Of a stretch of 12,495 nucleotides of DNA, positions 1-8,859 are shown in pieces. The translations under genes were made by a program, and so were the position numbers. Every line of letters begins with the position of its first letter. Within the stretch, counting starts at the first letter, position 1. This DNA comes from DASUME01 sp041179425 (lineage in GTDB: Bacteria; Myxococcota_A; Polyangia; Polyangiales; DASUME01). The DNA lies in the NCBI GenBank assembly GCA_041179425.1, contig JBEGTL010000213.1:1-12495 (forward strand), in the 5' to 3' direction. The notes under the pieces were generated by a model. That model was not told the origin of the DNA. It worked only from the letters and a program-made list of their open reading frames with translations, and ran no database searches.

Positions 1-52
1 CATCGTGTGCGCGTCTGCGCAACGATGCTAGTCGCACGCAGGGGTGCGCACA

Positions 53-69
53 TGCGGGCCGCACCCGCA
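53..69. other. GC-rich hairpin upstream of the MoxR operon
   Basis: TGCGGG at 53-58 can pair with CCCGCA at 64-69 around a five-base loop. No T run follows on either strand, so it is not a classical intrinsic terminator. It could be a terminator-like or attenuator structure between an upstream gene outside the window and the moxR gene, or chance in GC-rich DNA. I could not identify a convincing promoter in the 1-122 leader. Confidence 0.2.
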
Positions 70-122
70 AACTGATCGCGGCGACGGCATGTTTGGCAAG
101 ACCACGTGTTACTCTGGCAACG

Positions 123-1136
<1,014 letters not shown>

Positions 1137-1137
1137 C

Positions 1138-2214
1138 ATGGCGAGCGCACTGGCGAAGCAGGCTGGCCTCGCGGCGGGGGCAGAGCGCGTCCCGTGGTAC
1201 TTGCCCAAAGACAAGCGCTATCGGCGCCGGCTGACCTTCACGCGCGAAGGCAAGCTGTTCGTGTTCGTCACGTTCGCGCTCGGCTTCGCCGCCGTCAACA
1301 CCGGCACCAACCTCATGTACCTGGTGTTCGGCTTCATGCTCAGCCTCATCATCTTGAGCGGCGTGCTCAGCGAGCACGTGCTGCGCAAGCTGCGCATCGA
1401 GCGCCGGCTGCCCTCGCGGGCGTTTGCCGGCGAGCCCACGCTGATCGAGATCGGGGTCGAGAACCAAAAAGACCGGCTCGTCAGCTACTCGGTCGAGATC
1501 GCGGACCAAGCGACCGACGTGGCCAACGATCGCCGTTGCTATTTCCTCAAGGTGCCGCCCGGCGCCGAGCAGAGCGCCAGCTATCGGCGGGTGGTGGCGC
1601 GCCGCGGTCGTCTGCTGTTCCACGGCTACCGCGTCTCCACGCGCTTCCCGTTCGCGCTGTTCGAGAAGTGGCGCGAGCAAGAAGGAGAGGGCGAGCTGCT
1701 GGTGTACCCGGCCCTCTTGCCCTACACGTTCGCCGAAGGGGCCGCACAAGAAGAGGGCGACCAGGCCGGCAGCTCACGCGGACGAGGCACCGAGACGCGC
1801 GAGCTACGCGAGTACCGCGACGGCGACGAGACGCGCTCCATCCACTGGCGACGGACGGCTGCGATGGGCAAGCCCGTGGTGCGCGAGTACGAACGAGAGG
1901 CAGCGTCGGTGCTGAGCATCTTGCTCGACAATCGTCCGCCTCCGGCGGCAGGCCCGGGCTGGGCGCAGGGCTTCGAACAAAACGTCTCGCACGCGGCGTA
2001 CGTGGTCGAGCGCGCTCTGTCGCGCGGCTACAGCGTGGAGATCTGTGCACGCGGCACGCGCTCGCCGCTGCTCTCTGGCGGCAGTCCGCCCGACGCGTTG
2101 TGGCGCTACCTCGCGCTGCTTCCGAGCGACTCCCAGAGCGAGCTCACGAGCCCCAAGCGTGGTGGGCGCGTGGTCGACCTGCGCAAGGACCCCAACGTTA
2201 CGAGCGCGTCGTGA
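1138..2214 (+). CDS. DUF58 domain protein, membrane-anchored
   Basis: A 358-residue protein with a short basic N-terminus and two closely spaced hydrophobic segments (about 38-53 and 58-77). A beta-rich region follows, and then the DUF58 signature LREYRDGDETRSIHWRR at about 223-239, continuing to GKPVVREYE. DUF58 proteins have a vWA-like fold and are regularly encoded next to MoxR ATPases. The usual view is that the ATPase remodels or loads the DUF58 partner at the membrane. The helical hairpin suggests inner-membrane anchoring with the soluble domain mostly cytoplasmic (inference). The gene begins one base after the moxR stop, and its TGA at 2212-2214 overlaps the GTG start of the next gene as GTGA. 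Biochemical activity is unknown for the family. Confidence 0.92.
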   Translation: MASALAKQAGLAAGAERVPWYLPKDKRYRRRLTFTREGKLFVFVTFALGFAAVNTGTNLMYLVFGFMLSLIILSGVLSEHVLRKLRIERRLPSRAFAGEPTLIEIGVENQKDRLVSYSVEIADQATDVANDRRCYFLKVPPGAEQSASYRRVVARRGRLLFHGYRVSTRFPFALFEKWREQEGEGELLVYPALLPYTFAEGAAQEEGDQAGSSRGRGTETRELREYRDGDETRSIHWRRTAAMGKPVVREYEREAASVLSILLDNRPPPAAGPGWAQGFEQNVSHAAYVVERALSRGYSVEICARGTRSPLLSGGSPPDALWRYLALLPSDSQSELTSPKRGGRVVDLRKDPNVTSAS

Positions 2215-4370
2215 GCTTTTCCAAGCTGCAGAAGTGGGTCACGTACCTGCTGGCCGCGCTCGGCCTCAGCACGCTCACGTTCGGCGGCGAGATCCCGGTC
2301 ATCGCACTGCTGGTGCTCGCCGCAGGCTTTTTTGCCAGCTGGTTCTGCGAAGAGCCACTGCTGTCGCGCCCGTGGTGGAGCAAGAGCATCACCGTCGGCA
2401 TCGCCGTCGCGCTGGCCGCCCAAGTGGTGCGCGGCGTTTTTACTGGCGGGTGGCTGGGGCTCGCGATGGAGTTCGCAGGCTTACTGTCCATCTCGCGGCT
2501 CGCCAACCGGCGCACGGCCTCCGACTATCAGCAGATCGCGATCCTCGCGTTCATGCAGCTGATCGCGGCCACCGTGCTGACCACCGATCTCGGCTACGCC
2601 GGCGTGTTCGTGGCGTTCGCCGTGGTCACGCCGTGGGTGCTCACGTTTGCGCACCTGCGCCGCGAGATCGAGCGCAACTATCCAGCCGAGTCCGACGTCA
2701 CGGGCGGCAACGACCTCAAGCGCGTGCTGGCCAGCAAACGGATCGTCGACGTGTCGTTCTTGCTGTGGACGGCGCTGCTGAGCGTTCCCATGCTGCTGAT
2801 GACCGTCACCTTGTTTGCGTTCTTTCCGCGCATCGGGCTCGGCATGCTCAATTTCGGTACGCAGCGTGGCGAGCACGTGTCGGGCTTCGGCAGCGACATC
2901 GAGCTGGGCGGCTTCGGACTCATCCGCGACGATCCCACCGTCGTCGTACGCGTCACGATGTCGCGCCAGCTGGCGCCCGAGGTGGCACGTCGTCTGCTGC
3001 GCTTGCGCGGCACCGCGTTCGACCTCTACGACGGCCGCAAGTGGACACGCGACAAAGGCGAGACCATCCACATGTCTCCGCTCGGCGAGTACTACCCACT
3101 CAAGCGGATGGAGCGCGACGGCGATCTGACACTCAAGCTGGTGCTCGATCGCCTCGATGAGCCGGTGGTGTTCGTCCCCAACGGCTCGGTCGGTGTGCGC
3201 ATCCCCGAGCGCGGCGCGCCGGGCCGCCGCGAGCGCATGACCATCACGCGCGGGCACGGCTTCGACATCCGCTACGCGTCGCAAGACGAGCTGGGCATCG
3301 TGTACGAGGCCGTCGTCTCGCCCGATGCGCGGGAGAGCGACACGCCCGTCGACCGCGAGCTCGACGACAACCGGTACCTGGGCGTGCCACCCGGCCACGA
3401 GCGCATCGCGGCCTTGGCCAGGCAGCTGACGCAGGGAGACGAGAGTCCGTACCAAAAGACGCGCCGCCTCGAGCGTTATCTACGCAACGGAGGCGTCTAC
3501 AAGTACTCGCTTCAGCTACCCGACACCCAGGGCAAGCTGCCCCTCGACGTGTTCTTGTTCGACGCCAAGCGCGGCCACTGCGAGTACTTTTCGTCGGCGC
3601 TCGCCATCATGCTGCGCTCCATCGGCATCCCGGCGCGCAACGTCACCGGCTTTGCCGGCGGCGAGTACAACTCGTACGGCGGGTACTACGCGGTGCGCCA
3701 GGCCGACGCCCACAGCTGGGTCGAGGCCCTGCTGCCCGGCCGCGGCTGGGTCGTGCTCGACCCCACGCCGGGTTCGCGCGATGCGTTCCACCCCGCCAGC
3801 GTGTTTGGCGAGCTGCGCGCCATGGTCGACGCCATGCGCGCGTACTGGATGACGCGCGTCGTGGGCTACGACCTGCGCACGCAGATGCGGGGCCTGCGCG
3901 ACCTGCGCGACTTCTTCAAGCGCTTCCGTTTGGGGCGTGGCGAGCGCACGGCCGACCAGGGCGCGGACGTGGCCAAACAACGCAGGGAGGGAGTCTCCGG
4001 CACGTGGCCGCTGCTCGGGGCGAGCGCGATTCTTCTGGTCGGGGTCGGCTTTTTTGTACTGCGCCGGCGCCGCCGCCACGGTGCGGCGCGCGGGCTCAGC
4101 GACGGCGCGCGGCTGGCCCAAGAGCTCTACCGCGAGCTCGAGCTGACGCTCGCCAAGCAGGGAAACGCTCGCCCTCGACACATCACGCCCGAGGCACATG
4201 CGCGGGCGCTAGTTGAGAATGGCTTTGCAGAGGCCCGTGCGGTCAGCGAGTTGACCGAGGTCTACGTGCGCACGCGCTATGGTGCGCACGAGCTCCCTGC
4301 GCAAAAGCTTGCCGAGCTGCGGCAGCTCCTGCGAAAGGTCAAGCAGCAGCCCGGTAAACAGGCTGCCTAG
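2211..4370 (+). CDS. TgpA-like transmembrane transglutaminase (DUF3488/DUF4129)
   Basis: A 719-residue integral membrane protein. About six hydrophobic segments occupy residues 1-205 (DUF3488-like). A large presumably periplasmic part follows with a transglutaminase core, then a C-terminal membrane helix at about 599-615 followed by five arginines, and a cytoplasmic DUF4129-like tail (about 635-715). The catalytic triad is readable: C457 in RGHCEYFSSA, H501 in DAHSWVE and D517 in VVLDPTPG. The architecture matches Pseudomonas TgpA, a transglutaminase-type enzyme important for viability there. Its partners in many bacteria are MoxR and DUF58, exactly the neighbours seen here. The reading frame is open much further upstream (from 1194), but that part overlaps the whole DUF58 gene in another frame. 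The GTG at 2211, overlapping the DUF58 stop, gives a sensible membrane-protein N-terminus. Substrate is unknown; a cell-envelope or secreted protein target is inferred. Confidence 0.93.
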   Translation: MSFSKLQKWVTYLLAALGLSTLTFGGEIPVIALLVLAAGFFASWFCEEPLLSRPWWSKSITVGIAVALAAQVVRGVFTGGWLGLAMEFAGLLSISRLANRRTASDYQQIAILAFMQLIAATVLTTDLGYAGVFVAFAVVTPWVLTFAHLRREIERNYPAESDVTGGNDLKRVLASKRIVDVSFLLWTALLSVPMLLMTVTLFAFFPRIGLGMLNFGTQRGEHVSGFGSDIELGGFGLIRDDPTVVVRVTMSRQLAPEVARRLLRLRGTAFDLYDGRKWTRDKGETIHMSPLGEYYPLKRMERDGDLTLKLVLDRLDEPVVFVPNGSVGVRIPERGAPGRRERMTITRGHGFDIRYASQDELGIVYEAVVSPDARESDTPVDRELDDNRYLGVPPGHERIAALARQLTQGDESPYQKTRRLERYLRNGGVYKYSLQLPDTQGKLPLDVFLFDAKRGHCEYFSSALAIMLRSIGIPARNVTGFAGGEYNSYGGYYAVRQADAHSWVEALLPGRGWVVLDPTPGSRDAFHPASVFGELRAMVDAMRAYWMTRVVGYDLRTQMRGLRDLRDFFKRFRLGRGERTADQGADVAKQRREGVSGTWPLLGASAILLVGVGFFVLRRRRRHGAARGLSDGARLAQELYRELELTLAKQGNARPRHITPEAHARALVENGFAEARAVSELTEVYVRTRYGAHELPAQKLAELRQLLRKVKQQPGKQAA

Positions 4371-4391
4371 TGTGTAGCTGACGAGAGACCC

Positions 4392-6695
4392 ATGGCCCCG
4401 GAACAGCCCCGTGAGCGCAGCGACAAGACCCCGTCATCGCGCCCGCGCGAGGGCTCGGGACGCGAAGGGCTGCGCGCATCGCGAGACCGTCTGAGTGCGC
4501 GCATCGGGGCGGGCGTGGCGTCGCCGCTGGGCATCCTCATCATCGTGCCCAGCCTGATCGCGCTGGTGGGGGTGTTCCTCGGCGCGCTGGGAGAGTACTC
4601 GCTGCGCAACAGCAACCTCGAGGTGGCCGAGGGGCGTATGGTCGAGCAAGCGCGGCTCGCGGCAGCCAGCGTGCGCGATGCACTCGAGCAAGCCGAGCCG
4701 GTGCTCGACCGCGTCGAAGACCTGTGCTCCAAGCACGACCCAAGCTTGCCGTTCGCGCCCGTGGCGCACGCCATGCTCGACCTCATCAAGGGCCGCCCCG
4801 GCGTGACCTACGTGAGCGTCAGCTTCCCCGATGGCACGTTTCAGGGGGCGTACCTCGACGCCGATGGCGTCACCCGGTTCCAAGACAGCCGCGTGTTCCC
4901 CGATGGCACGCACGTCGATCGTTACCAGTACGCCCAGCGCGGTGAGCTCACGCTGCAGCGCCAAGATCGCAGCGCCTACGACCCGCGCGTGCGCGGCTTT
5001 TACCTGCTCGCGACCAGCGAACAGCGGCGCATCTGGACCGAACCTTACTTGTTCTACGACAGCCGTACCACGGGCATCACGCGCGCGGCGCCCATCTACC
5101 GCAATGGGCCCCAGGGAGAGCGCGTGCTGCACGCCGTGGTCACCATCGACTTCGACGTCAATGCGCTGTCCTCGTACCTGAGCAGTCGGCAGCTCAACAG
5201 CATGCGAGCGATCTTGTTTTCCAAAGAGGGCACCGTCCTTGCGTACGCCTCCGCAGCCGAAGATGCGCTGCCTCTGTACGCCAACGGCGACCGACCACTG
5301 CGTTTCCAAGACCTGACGGATCCGGTGCTCGCGGCGTTCTATCAGACCGTCCAGAACGACCGCGGTTTGGTGGTGGGACCGCTGCACGTGCTGGTGGGTG
5401 ATGAGCCCTACCTGAGCGCCATCGCGCCGGTCTCGCACGACCCGGCGCTGCCCTGGTCGCTCGCGTACGTGGTGCCCGAGCATCAGTTCTTGCGCGAGCT
5501 GTACAACTACCAAGATCGCAGCATCTTGGTGGGCTCGGTGGCCGTGCTGTTGAGCATGCTGCTGGCGGCTTGGTTCGCGCGCCACATCACACGCGTGCGC
5601 GAAGCAGCCGCCGAGGCCAAGGCCGAGGCACGCGAGGCGCGCAAACAAGCGCGTGAAGCGCGCGCCGAAGCGCGTGAGCTCGGCAGCTATCGGCTGGTCG
5701 CCTGTCTGGGGCGGGGAGGCATGGGTGAGGTGTGGCGAGCCCAGCACCGCCTGCTTGCGCGCGAGGCAGCCATCAAGCTGATCAAGACCGACGAGCTCAG
5801 CGAAGTCTCGCACAGCATGCGCGAGCGCTTTCGACGGGAGGCCGAGGCGCTCGCACGGCTGCGCTCGCGCAACACCATCGAGCTGTTCGACTACGGCGTC
5901 GCCGACGACGGAACGTTTTTTTTGGTGATGGAGCTGCTCGACGGAGTCGACTTCGACACCCTCATCACCAAGCACGGCGTACAACCTGCGTCACGTGTCG
6001 TGCACATGCTCGCGCAGGTCTGCAACTCGCTCTCCGAGGCGCACGTGCAGGGCCTGGTGCACCGCGACATCAAGCCCGCCAACTTGTTCGTGTGCCGCGC
6101 GGCAGACGAGGTCGACGTGGTCAAGGTGCTCGACTTTGGTTTGGTCCGCGCGGCGCTCGATCGCAACGAAGAGCAGGCCGTCGAGCAGGCCACCACCACC
6201 TGGTCCTACGATCACTCGATCCAGCTCACCAACGCAGAGGGCATGGTCGGCACCCCTGCGTTCATGGCGCCCGAACAAGTCCAGGGACGAGCGCTCGACG
6301 GTCGCGCCGACCTCTACGCGCTGGGCGGAGTCGCGTTCTGGCTGCTCACCGGCAAGCTCGTCTTCTCGCACGACAACCCCGTCGAGCAGCTGCTCGCGCA
6401 CGTGCACACGCCCGTGCCCGACCTGCGCGCGTTGCTCCCGGCCGAGGTGCCCGACGACCTGGTGCAGCTGATCGCCAAGTGTCTGGCCAAGGCTCCGGCC
6501 GACCGTCCGCACACGGCCAAGGCACTCGGTCGCGCCCTCAAGGCCATCGAGTTCCCGGCGGACCAAGCGTGGACCGACGAGCGCGCGCAAGACTGGTGGC
6601 GCATTCGCCGCCCCTTCCCCTCGGGGCATCCGCCCGCCCCAGAGCCGCGCGAGCTCTTGGTCGTAGCCGAGACCATCTCCACCACCAAGCACTGA
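4392..6695 (+). CDS. Transmembrane Ser/Thr protein kinase with Cache-like sensor
   Basis: A 767-residue Hanks-type kinase with a sensor-first layout. A short cytoplasmic head is followed by membrane helix 1 (about 36-60) and an extracytoplasmic region (about 62-376) with double-Cache hallmarks: YDPRVRGFY at 196-204, WTEPYLFYD from 215, then GITRAAPIY and a VVTIDFDVNALSSYL stretch. Membrane helix 2 (about 377-395) leads into a charged Ala/Glu/Arg linker (about 396-433), probably a coiled coil, and then the kinase. Kinase motifs are complete: glycine loop GRGGMG at 440-445, K462 in AIKLIK, HRDIKPAN at 557-564 with catalytic D559, DFG at 581-583, and APE ending at E628. It should be active and of the RD type. 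It starts 21 bases after the transglutaminase stop with a GAGAG just upstream, so it is probably in the same operon. Typical PknB-type kinases have the order reversed (kinase first, sensor last). Ligand and substrates are unknown. Confidence 0.94.
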   Translation: MAPEQPRERSDKTPSSRPREGSGREGLRASRDRLSARIGAGVASPLGILIIVPSLIALVGVFLGALGEYSLRNSNLEVAEGRMVEQARLAAASVRDALEQAEPVLDRVEDLCSKHDPSLPFAPVAHAMLDLIKGRPGVTYVSVSFPDGTFQGAYLDADGVTRFQDSRVFPDGTHVDRYQYAQRGELTLQRQDRSAYDPRVRGFYLLATSEQRRIWTEPYLFYDSRTTGITRAAPIYRNGPQGERVLHAVVTIDFDVNALSSYLSSRQLNSMRAILFSKEGTVLAYASAAEDALPLYANGDRPLRFQDLTDPVLAAFYQTVQNDRGLVVGPLHVLVGDEPYLSAIAPVSHDPALPWSLAYVVPEHQFLRELYNYQDRSILVGSVAVLLSMLLAAWFARHITRVREAAAEAKAEAREARKQAREARAEARELGSYRLVACLGRGGMGEVWRAQHRLLAREAAIKLIKTDELSEVSHSMRERFRREAEALARLRSRNTIELFDYGVADDGTFFLVMELLDGVDFDTLITKHGVQPASRVVHMLAQVCNSLSEAHVQGLVHRDIKPANLFVCRAADEVDVVKVLDFGLVRAALDRNEEQAVEQATTTWSYDHSIQLTNAEGMVGTPAFMAPEQVQGRALDGRADLYALGGVAFWLLTGKLVFSHDNPVEQLLAHVHTPVPDLRALLPAEVPDDLVQLIAKCLAKAPADRPHTAKALGRALKAIEFPADQAWTDERAQDWWRIRRPFPSGHPPAPEPRELLVVAETISTTKH

Positions 6696-7241
6696 TCCCA
6701 GGCGTTGCGAAACAGTGAGGGACGGAGTCTGCGCTCAGCCTTGCGTGCTGCTAATCATTGGATGAATCGGCTGTGTTCACGGCAACGCCGTAAACAGGCG
6801 GCCCGACTGTTGACGAGCAAGTCCGTACTCTGCCATCGCCCAGCGCAACGAGCCTCGCGGTGGTAGTAGCTCAGCGACCGCCCCGCTCTCCTAGCTACCA
6901 GTAGGTAGTGGCGATTCACCGAAGCGCATGAGCACGAGTGGCCTCACCGCCTGCTGCGCTTTGGCGAATCGTGGTTGAACCAAGGCGCGTAGCCATCGCG
7001 CGGGAGTCTATGGAGGAAAAGCCAGGGCGCGTGCAGTGGGCAATGGTGAGCGAGACCGGCGACGGCTGGGGGGTGCGCCGTAGCTGAGCCGCGGGCCCCG
7101 TTCGAGCGTGCCTTGAGCGCGACCGAAGGCAGCCCGAGAGCCGTCATCGCCGCGCCGGTGCGCATGCAGGACGAGGGGCGCCATAGCGCGCGCACCAGGG
7201 GGCACGCACGCTGGCGAAGTCGACCGTGCGGAACGCGAGTC
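6696..7241. other. Gene-poor region after the kinase gene
   Basis: I find no supportable gene here. Open frames are short, mutually overlapping and rich in Arg, Pro and Ala, as expected from random GC-rich DNA. No clear terminator with a T tract follows the kinase stop. A small inverted repeat (CTACC at 6895-6899, GGTAG at 6904-6908) is the only local structure I noticed up to 7000. The part nearest 7241 lies directly downstream of the transposase fragment on the minus strand and may be the non-coding end of the same decayed element (inference). Confidence 0.6.
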
Positions 7242-7451
7242 TCATGAGCTGTTCTCGATGGGCGCCGCCGTGGTGAGCGGCAACGCAATGCGCCACAAGC
7301 GGCCGTGGGTGCAGCGCGGGCAGCGCATCACATCGAGTCCGGTGAGCGCGAGCATGCACTCGACCCAGCTCTCGGGCGCGGTCAGCTCGGTTTTCGCTGC
7401 GGCAGGAGGCTCGTCGGGGAGCGTCGAGCAGGGCGCCGAGTCAGCTGGCAT
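7242..7451 (-). pseudogene. C-terminal remnant of an IS91-type transposase
   Basis: A 69-codon minus-strand frame contains SWVECMLALTGLDVMRC followed by PRCTHGRLWRIALPL and ends APIENSS. This resembles the extreme C-terminus of IS91-family (Y2, rolling-circle) transposases. In those, a W-x-E-L/C-M-x-R/A-hydrophobic-D-V-x-x-CPxC-G-R-hydrophobic pattern precedes a short Pro/Ala tail. The catalytic two-tyrosine region is absent: the same frame is closed by a stop a short distance upstream (within about 40 bases before 7451), and the neighbouring frames do not resume the family sequence. I therefore read it as a truncated remnant, not a gene. The match rests on memory of the family pattern over about 35 residues. 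An alternative is a small unrelated zinc-knuckle protein. Confidence 0.55.
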
Positions 7452-7576
7452 CCGATTCGCGGACCGGCGCTCGGCGCTACGGATGCCTCAAAAGAACGTC
7501 TGCGCGACACCGACATGGCGCGTTCAAAAAAGGATCGGCACCTTACTCGGCGCCAGCGGATGCAGACACCCTTGCC

Positions 7577-7621
7577 GCAGCGGCCTGCCGAGCCGCACTG
7601 GCAGCGGCCTGCCGAGCCGCA
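7577..7621. repeat. Tandem pair of 21-base repeats, period 24
   Basis: Two identical 21-base copies lie at 7577-7597 and 7601-7621, separated by CTG, giving a period of 24. Each begins GCAGCGGCCTG and ends CCGAGCCGCA. The period is a multiple of three, so it could derive from a repeated octapeptide in lost coding DNA. The three-base gap is far too short for a CRISPR spacer. Confidence 0.8.
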
Positions 7622-7703
7622 TTCATGGGCAACGCTGAGACGCGGTGCTGTCCGTGATCGCCCAACGCCACACCGGCGCCTGCGTGAAACCCAAGCTTGT
7701 CCA

Positions 7704-7736
7704 AGGGGGCGTGAAGGGGGCGTGAAGAGGGCGTGA
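7704..7736. repeat. Three tandem copies of an 11-base unit
   Basis: AGGGGGCGTGA is present at 7704-7714 and 7715-7725, followed by AGAGGGCGTGA at 7726-7736. The copies are head-to-tail with one mismatch in the third. It may be a slippage-derived minisatellite or a set of iterated protein-binding sites; nothing in the sequence decides. Confidence 0.8.
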
Positions 7737-7918
7737 AGTTGCCTCGAAGGGCGACTTGGCGTAACGTCATACGAGGTCGGAAGACCTTGCAATGGCTGCT
7801 CAACGCCTTCGAAGTTGAGACTTACGGGTCTGCTTGGACCTGAGCTGCTGATTGGTTCGTTGTAACAGCGTGGCAGGTGCGCCCCGAACGAGGCGCCTCG
7901 TGGTTGTGAGCCAAAAAC

Positions 7919-8632
7919 TCACTTCTTAGCCGTAGTCACGCCGCATGCCTGTCGTGCGCCGGAATTGCCAGGCGTTATCCCGGCGTCGGGGTTGGCCTGT
8001 GTGACGAGGTCATCTGGGCTCGCGTGAATGACGATCGCGTGCCCCACAACATCTGCCGTCGACCCGTCTCCGACCTTCCATTCGGGTCTGGCGATGGTAA
8101 GCGTCCCCTTGCCATCACCAGCTATCACGATATTGCCGAGGTCCCCCAAGTGACTGCTCGCACTCGCATCGGGGGCGCCGCTTCCGTGCGTATGCGAGGC
8201 CGGATTCCAGTGGTCACCGGCGCTCGAAGCGTTCGCAGCGCTGCAGTCCCCGTTCACATGGATGTGGGCGCCGTGCGAACCCTGTGATGCACCGCTCACG
8301 GACAAATTCAGCGTGACAACTCCATTGGCCACGGTGAACGTCGCCGTACCGGCAACGGTGGAGTTGCTCTTCGATTCAAGCATCGCCTGAGCGCCTGTCG
8401 CGCCGGCGGAGCCGTCGCCCGAGGGCCCCGCATCTCTGGAGCCGGCATCAATGAGACCTGCATCGACGGCAGCATCCATCGAACCACTGCTGCCCGCGTC
8501 CTTGATGCCGGAATCAGTAACGCTTCCAGAATCCTTTGCACCGCTATCGACGGGCGCAGCCTTGCCACCGTCATCGTCACCACATCCAACAAAAAGTGAC
8601 GCACCAAGTAAGCCCGCAAGAACGTAGCGCAT
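7919..8632 (-). CDS. sodC: Cu/Zn superoxide dismutase, lipoprotein
   Basis: Converts superoxide to oxygen and hydrogen peroxide outside the cytoplasm. The 237-residue product starts with a lipoprotein signal peptide (SLFVGC, lipidated C17), then a linker (about 18-78) rich in D, A, S and G with repeated DAG/DSG triplets, then a full SodC domain. Ligands can be assigned by comparison with bovine SOD1: H123 and H125 in GAHIH, bridging H141 in GDHWNP, H149 in HTHG, H161 and D164 in HLGDL, and H203 in VIHASPDDL. C130 and C230 would form the conserved disulfide, and R227 in GARQACG is the active-site arginine. All key residues are present, so it should be active. I chose the ATG at 8632 because GGGGAGG lies five bases upstream and the signal peptide begins there; the open frame continues to 8935 without coding character. 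It is divergent from the nuclease gene. The tether probably places the enzyme on a membrane or the cell surface. Confidence 0.95.
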   Translation of the reverse strand: MRYVLAGLLGASLFVGCGDDDGGKAAPVDSGAKDSGSVTDSGIKDAGSSGSMDAAVDAGLIDAGSRDAGPSGDGSAGATGAQAMLESKSNSTVAGTATFTVANGVVTLNLSVSGASQGSHGAHIHVNGDCSAANASSAGDHWNPASHTHGSGAPDASASSHLGDLGNIVIAGDGKGTLTIARPEWKVGDGSTADVVGHAIVIHASPDDLVTQANPDAGITPGNSGARQACGVTTAKK

Positions 8633-8637
8633 GAGTA

Positions 8638-8644
8638 CCTCCCC
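8638..8644 (-). promoter_or_regulatory. Shine-Dalgarno of sodC
   Basis: On the minus strand the sequence reads GGGGAGG, five bases before the ATG at 8632. This strong site decides the start of sodC against the longer open frame that extends upstream. Confidence 0.85.
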
Positions 8645-8844
8645 AGTGAATGTCGAGCTAGGTGCTGGAGTACTAACATAAAGGGCTGCCAGGCACGAGC
8701 CGCGCAGTAGGGCCCATGAGGGAAGCTCTTTGTCATCACCGCGTGAGAGGGCCATTCGGTGCGCAATGAGATACAGAGGTGGCCGAGCACAAGCACTTCG
8801 CGACCGGCGCGGCTGGGTGGTCTTTGGCACGGAGTCGCGGGTCT

Positions 8845-8850
8845 GGAAGG
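8845..8850 (+). promoter_or_regulatory. Shine-Dalgarno favouring the 8860 start of the nuclease
   Basis: GGAAGG lies nine bases before the ATG at 8860. The alternatives at 8779, 8875 and 8881 lack an equally good site, so this element decides my choice of start. Confidence 0.6.
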
Positions 8851-8859
8851 TCGCAGACG

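Larger units (their letters stand above)
7452..7918. other. Gene-poor region with short tandem repeats
   Basis: No convincing gene is visible. The stretch lies between the transposase remnant and the 3' end of the superoxide dismutase gene. It contains two kinds of tandem repeat, listed separately, and a perfect 12-base palindrome CGAGGCGCCTCG at 7889-7900. The palindrome sits 19 bases beyond the sodC stop in the direction of sodC transcription; no T-rich stretch follows it, so a terminator role is only possible, not shown. Confidence 0.55.
8633..8859. promoter_or_regulatory. Divergent intergenic region, sodC / nuclease
   Basis: These 227 bases separate two divergently transcribed genes and must hold both promoters. 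I could not identify convincing -35/-10 pairs in either direction. The only clear signals are the two ribosome binding sites at its ends. The nuclease reading frame is open back to 8779, so part of this region could be coding if an earlier start is used. Confidence 0.5.

Noticed and set aside
1194..2210. Upstream half of the long open frame that contains the transglutaminase
   Set aside because: Its translation is an Arg/Ala-rich shadow of the DUF58 gene in another frame. The real gene starts at the GTG at 2211.
4434..5984. A 516-codon open frame on the minus strand opposite the kinase gene
   Set aside because: It lies entirely antisense to a gene with clear Cache and kinase motifs. Its composition is typical of the GC-rich complementary frame and no family pattern is visible.
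6855..6930. tRNA-like TAGCTCAG motif
   Set aside because: The motif resembles a D-arm, but there is no matching GAGC strand, no T-arm consensus and no acceptor stem.
7577..7621. Two identical 21-base repeats considered as a mini CRISPR array for the nuclease
   Set aside because: Only three bases separate the copies, so there is no spacer, and no further copies are seen upstream or downstream.
8779..8859. Earlier ATG at 8779 as the start of the nuclease
   Set aside because: It is in frame and possible, but it lacks a good ribosome binding site and the added residues look non-coding. The ATG at 8860 has GGAAGG nine bases upstream.
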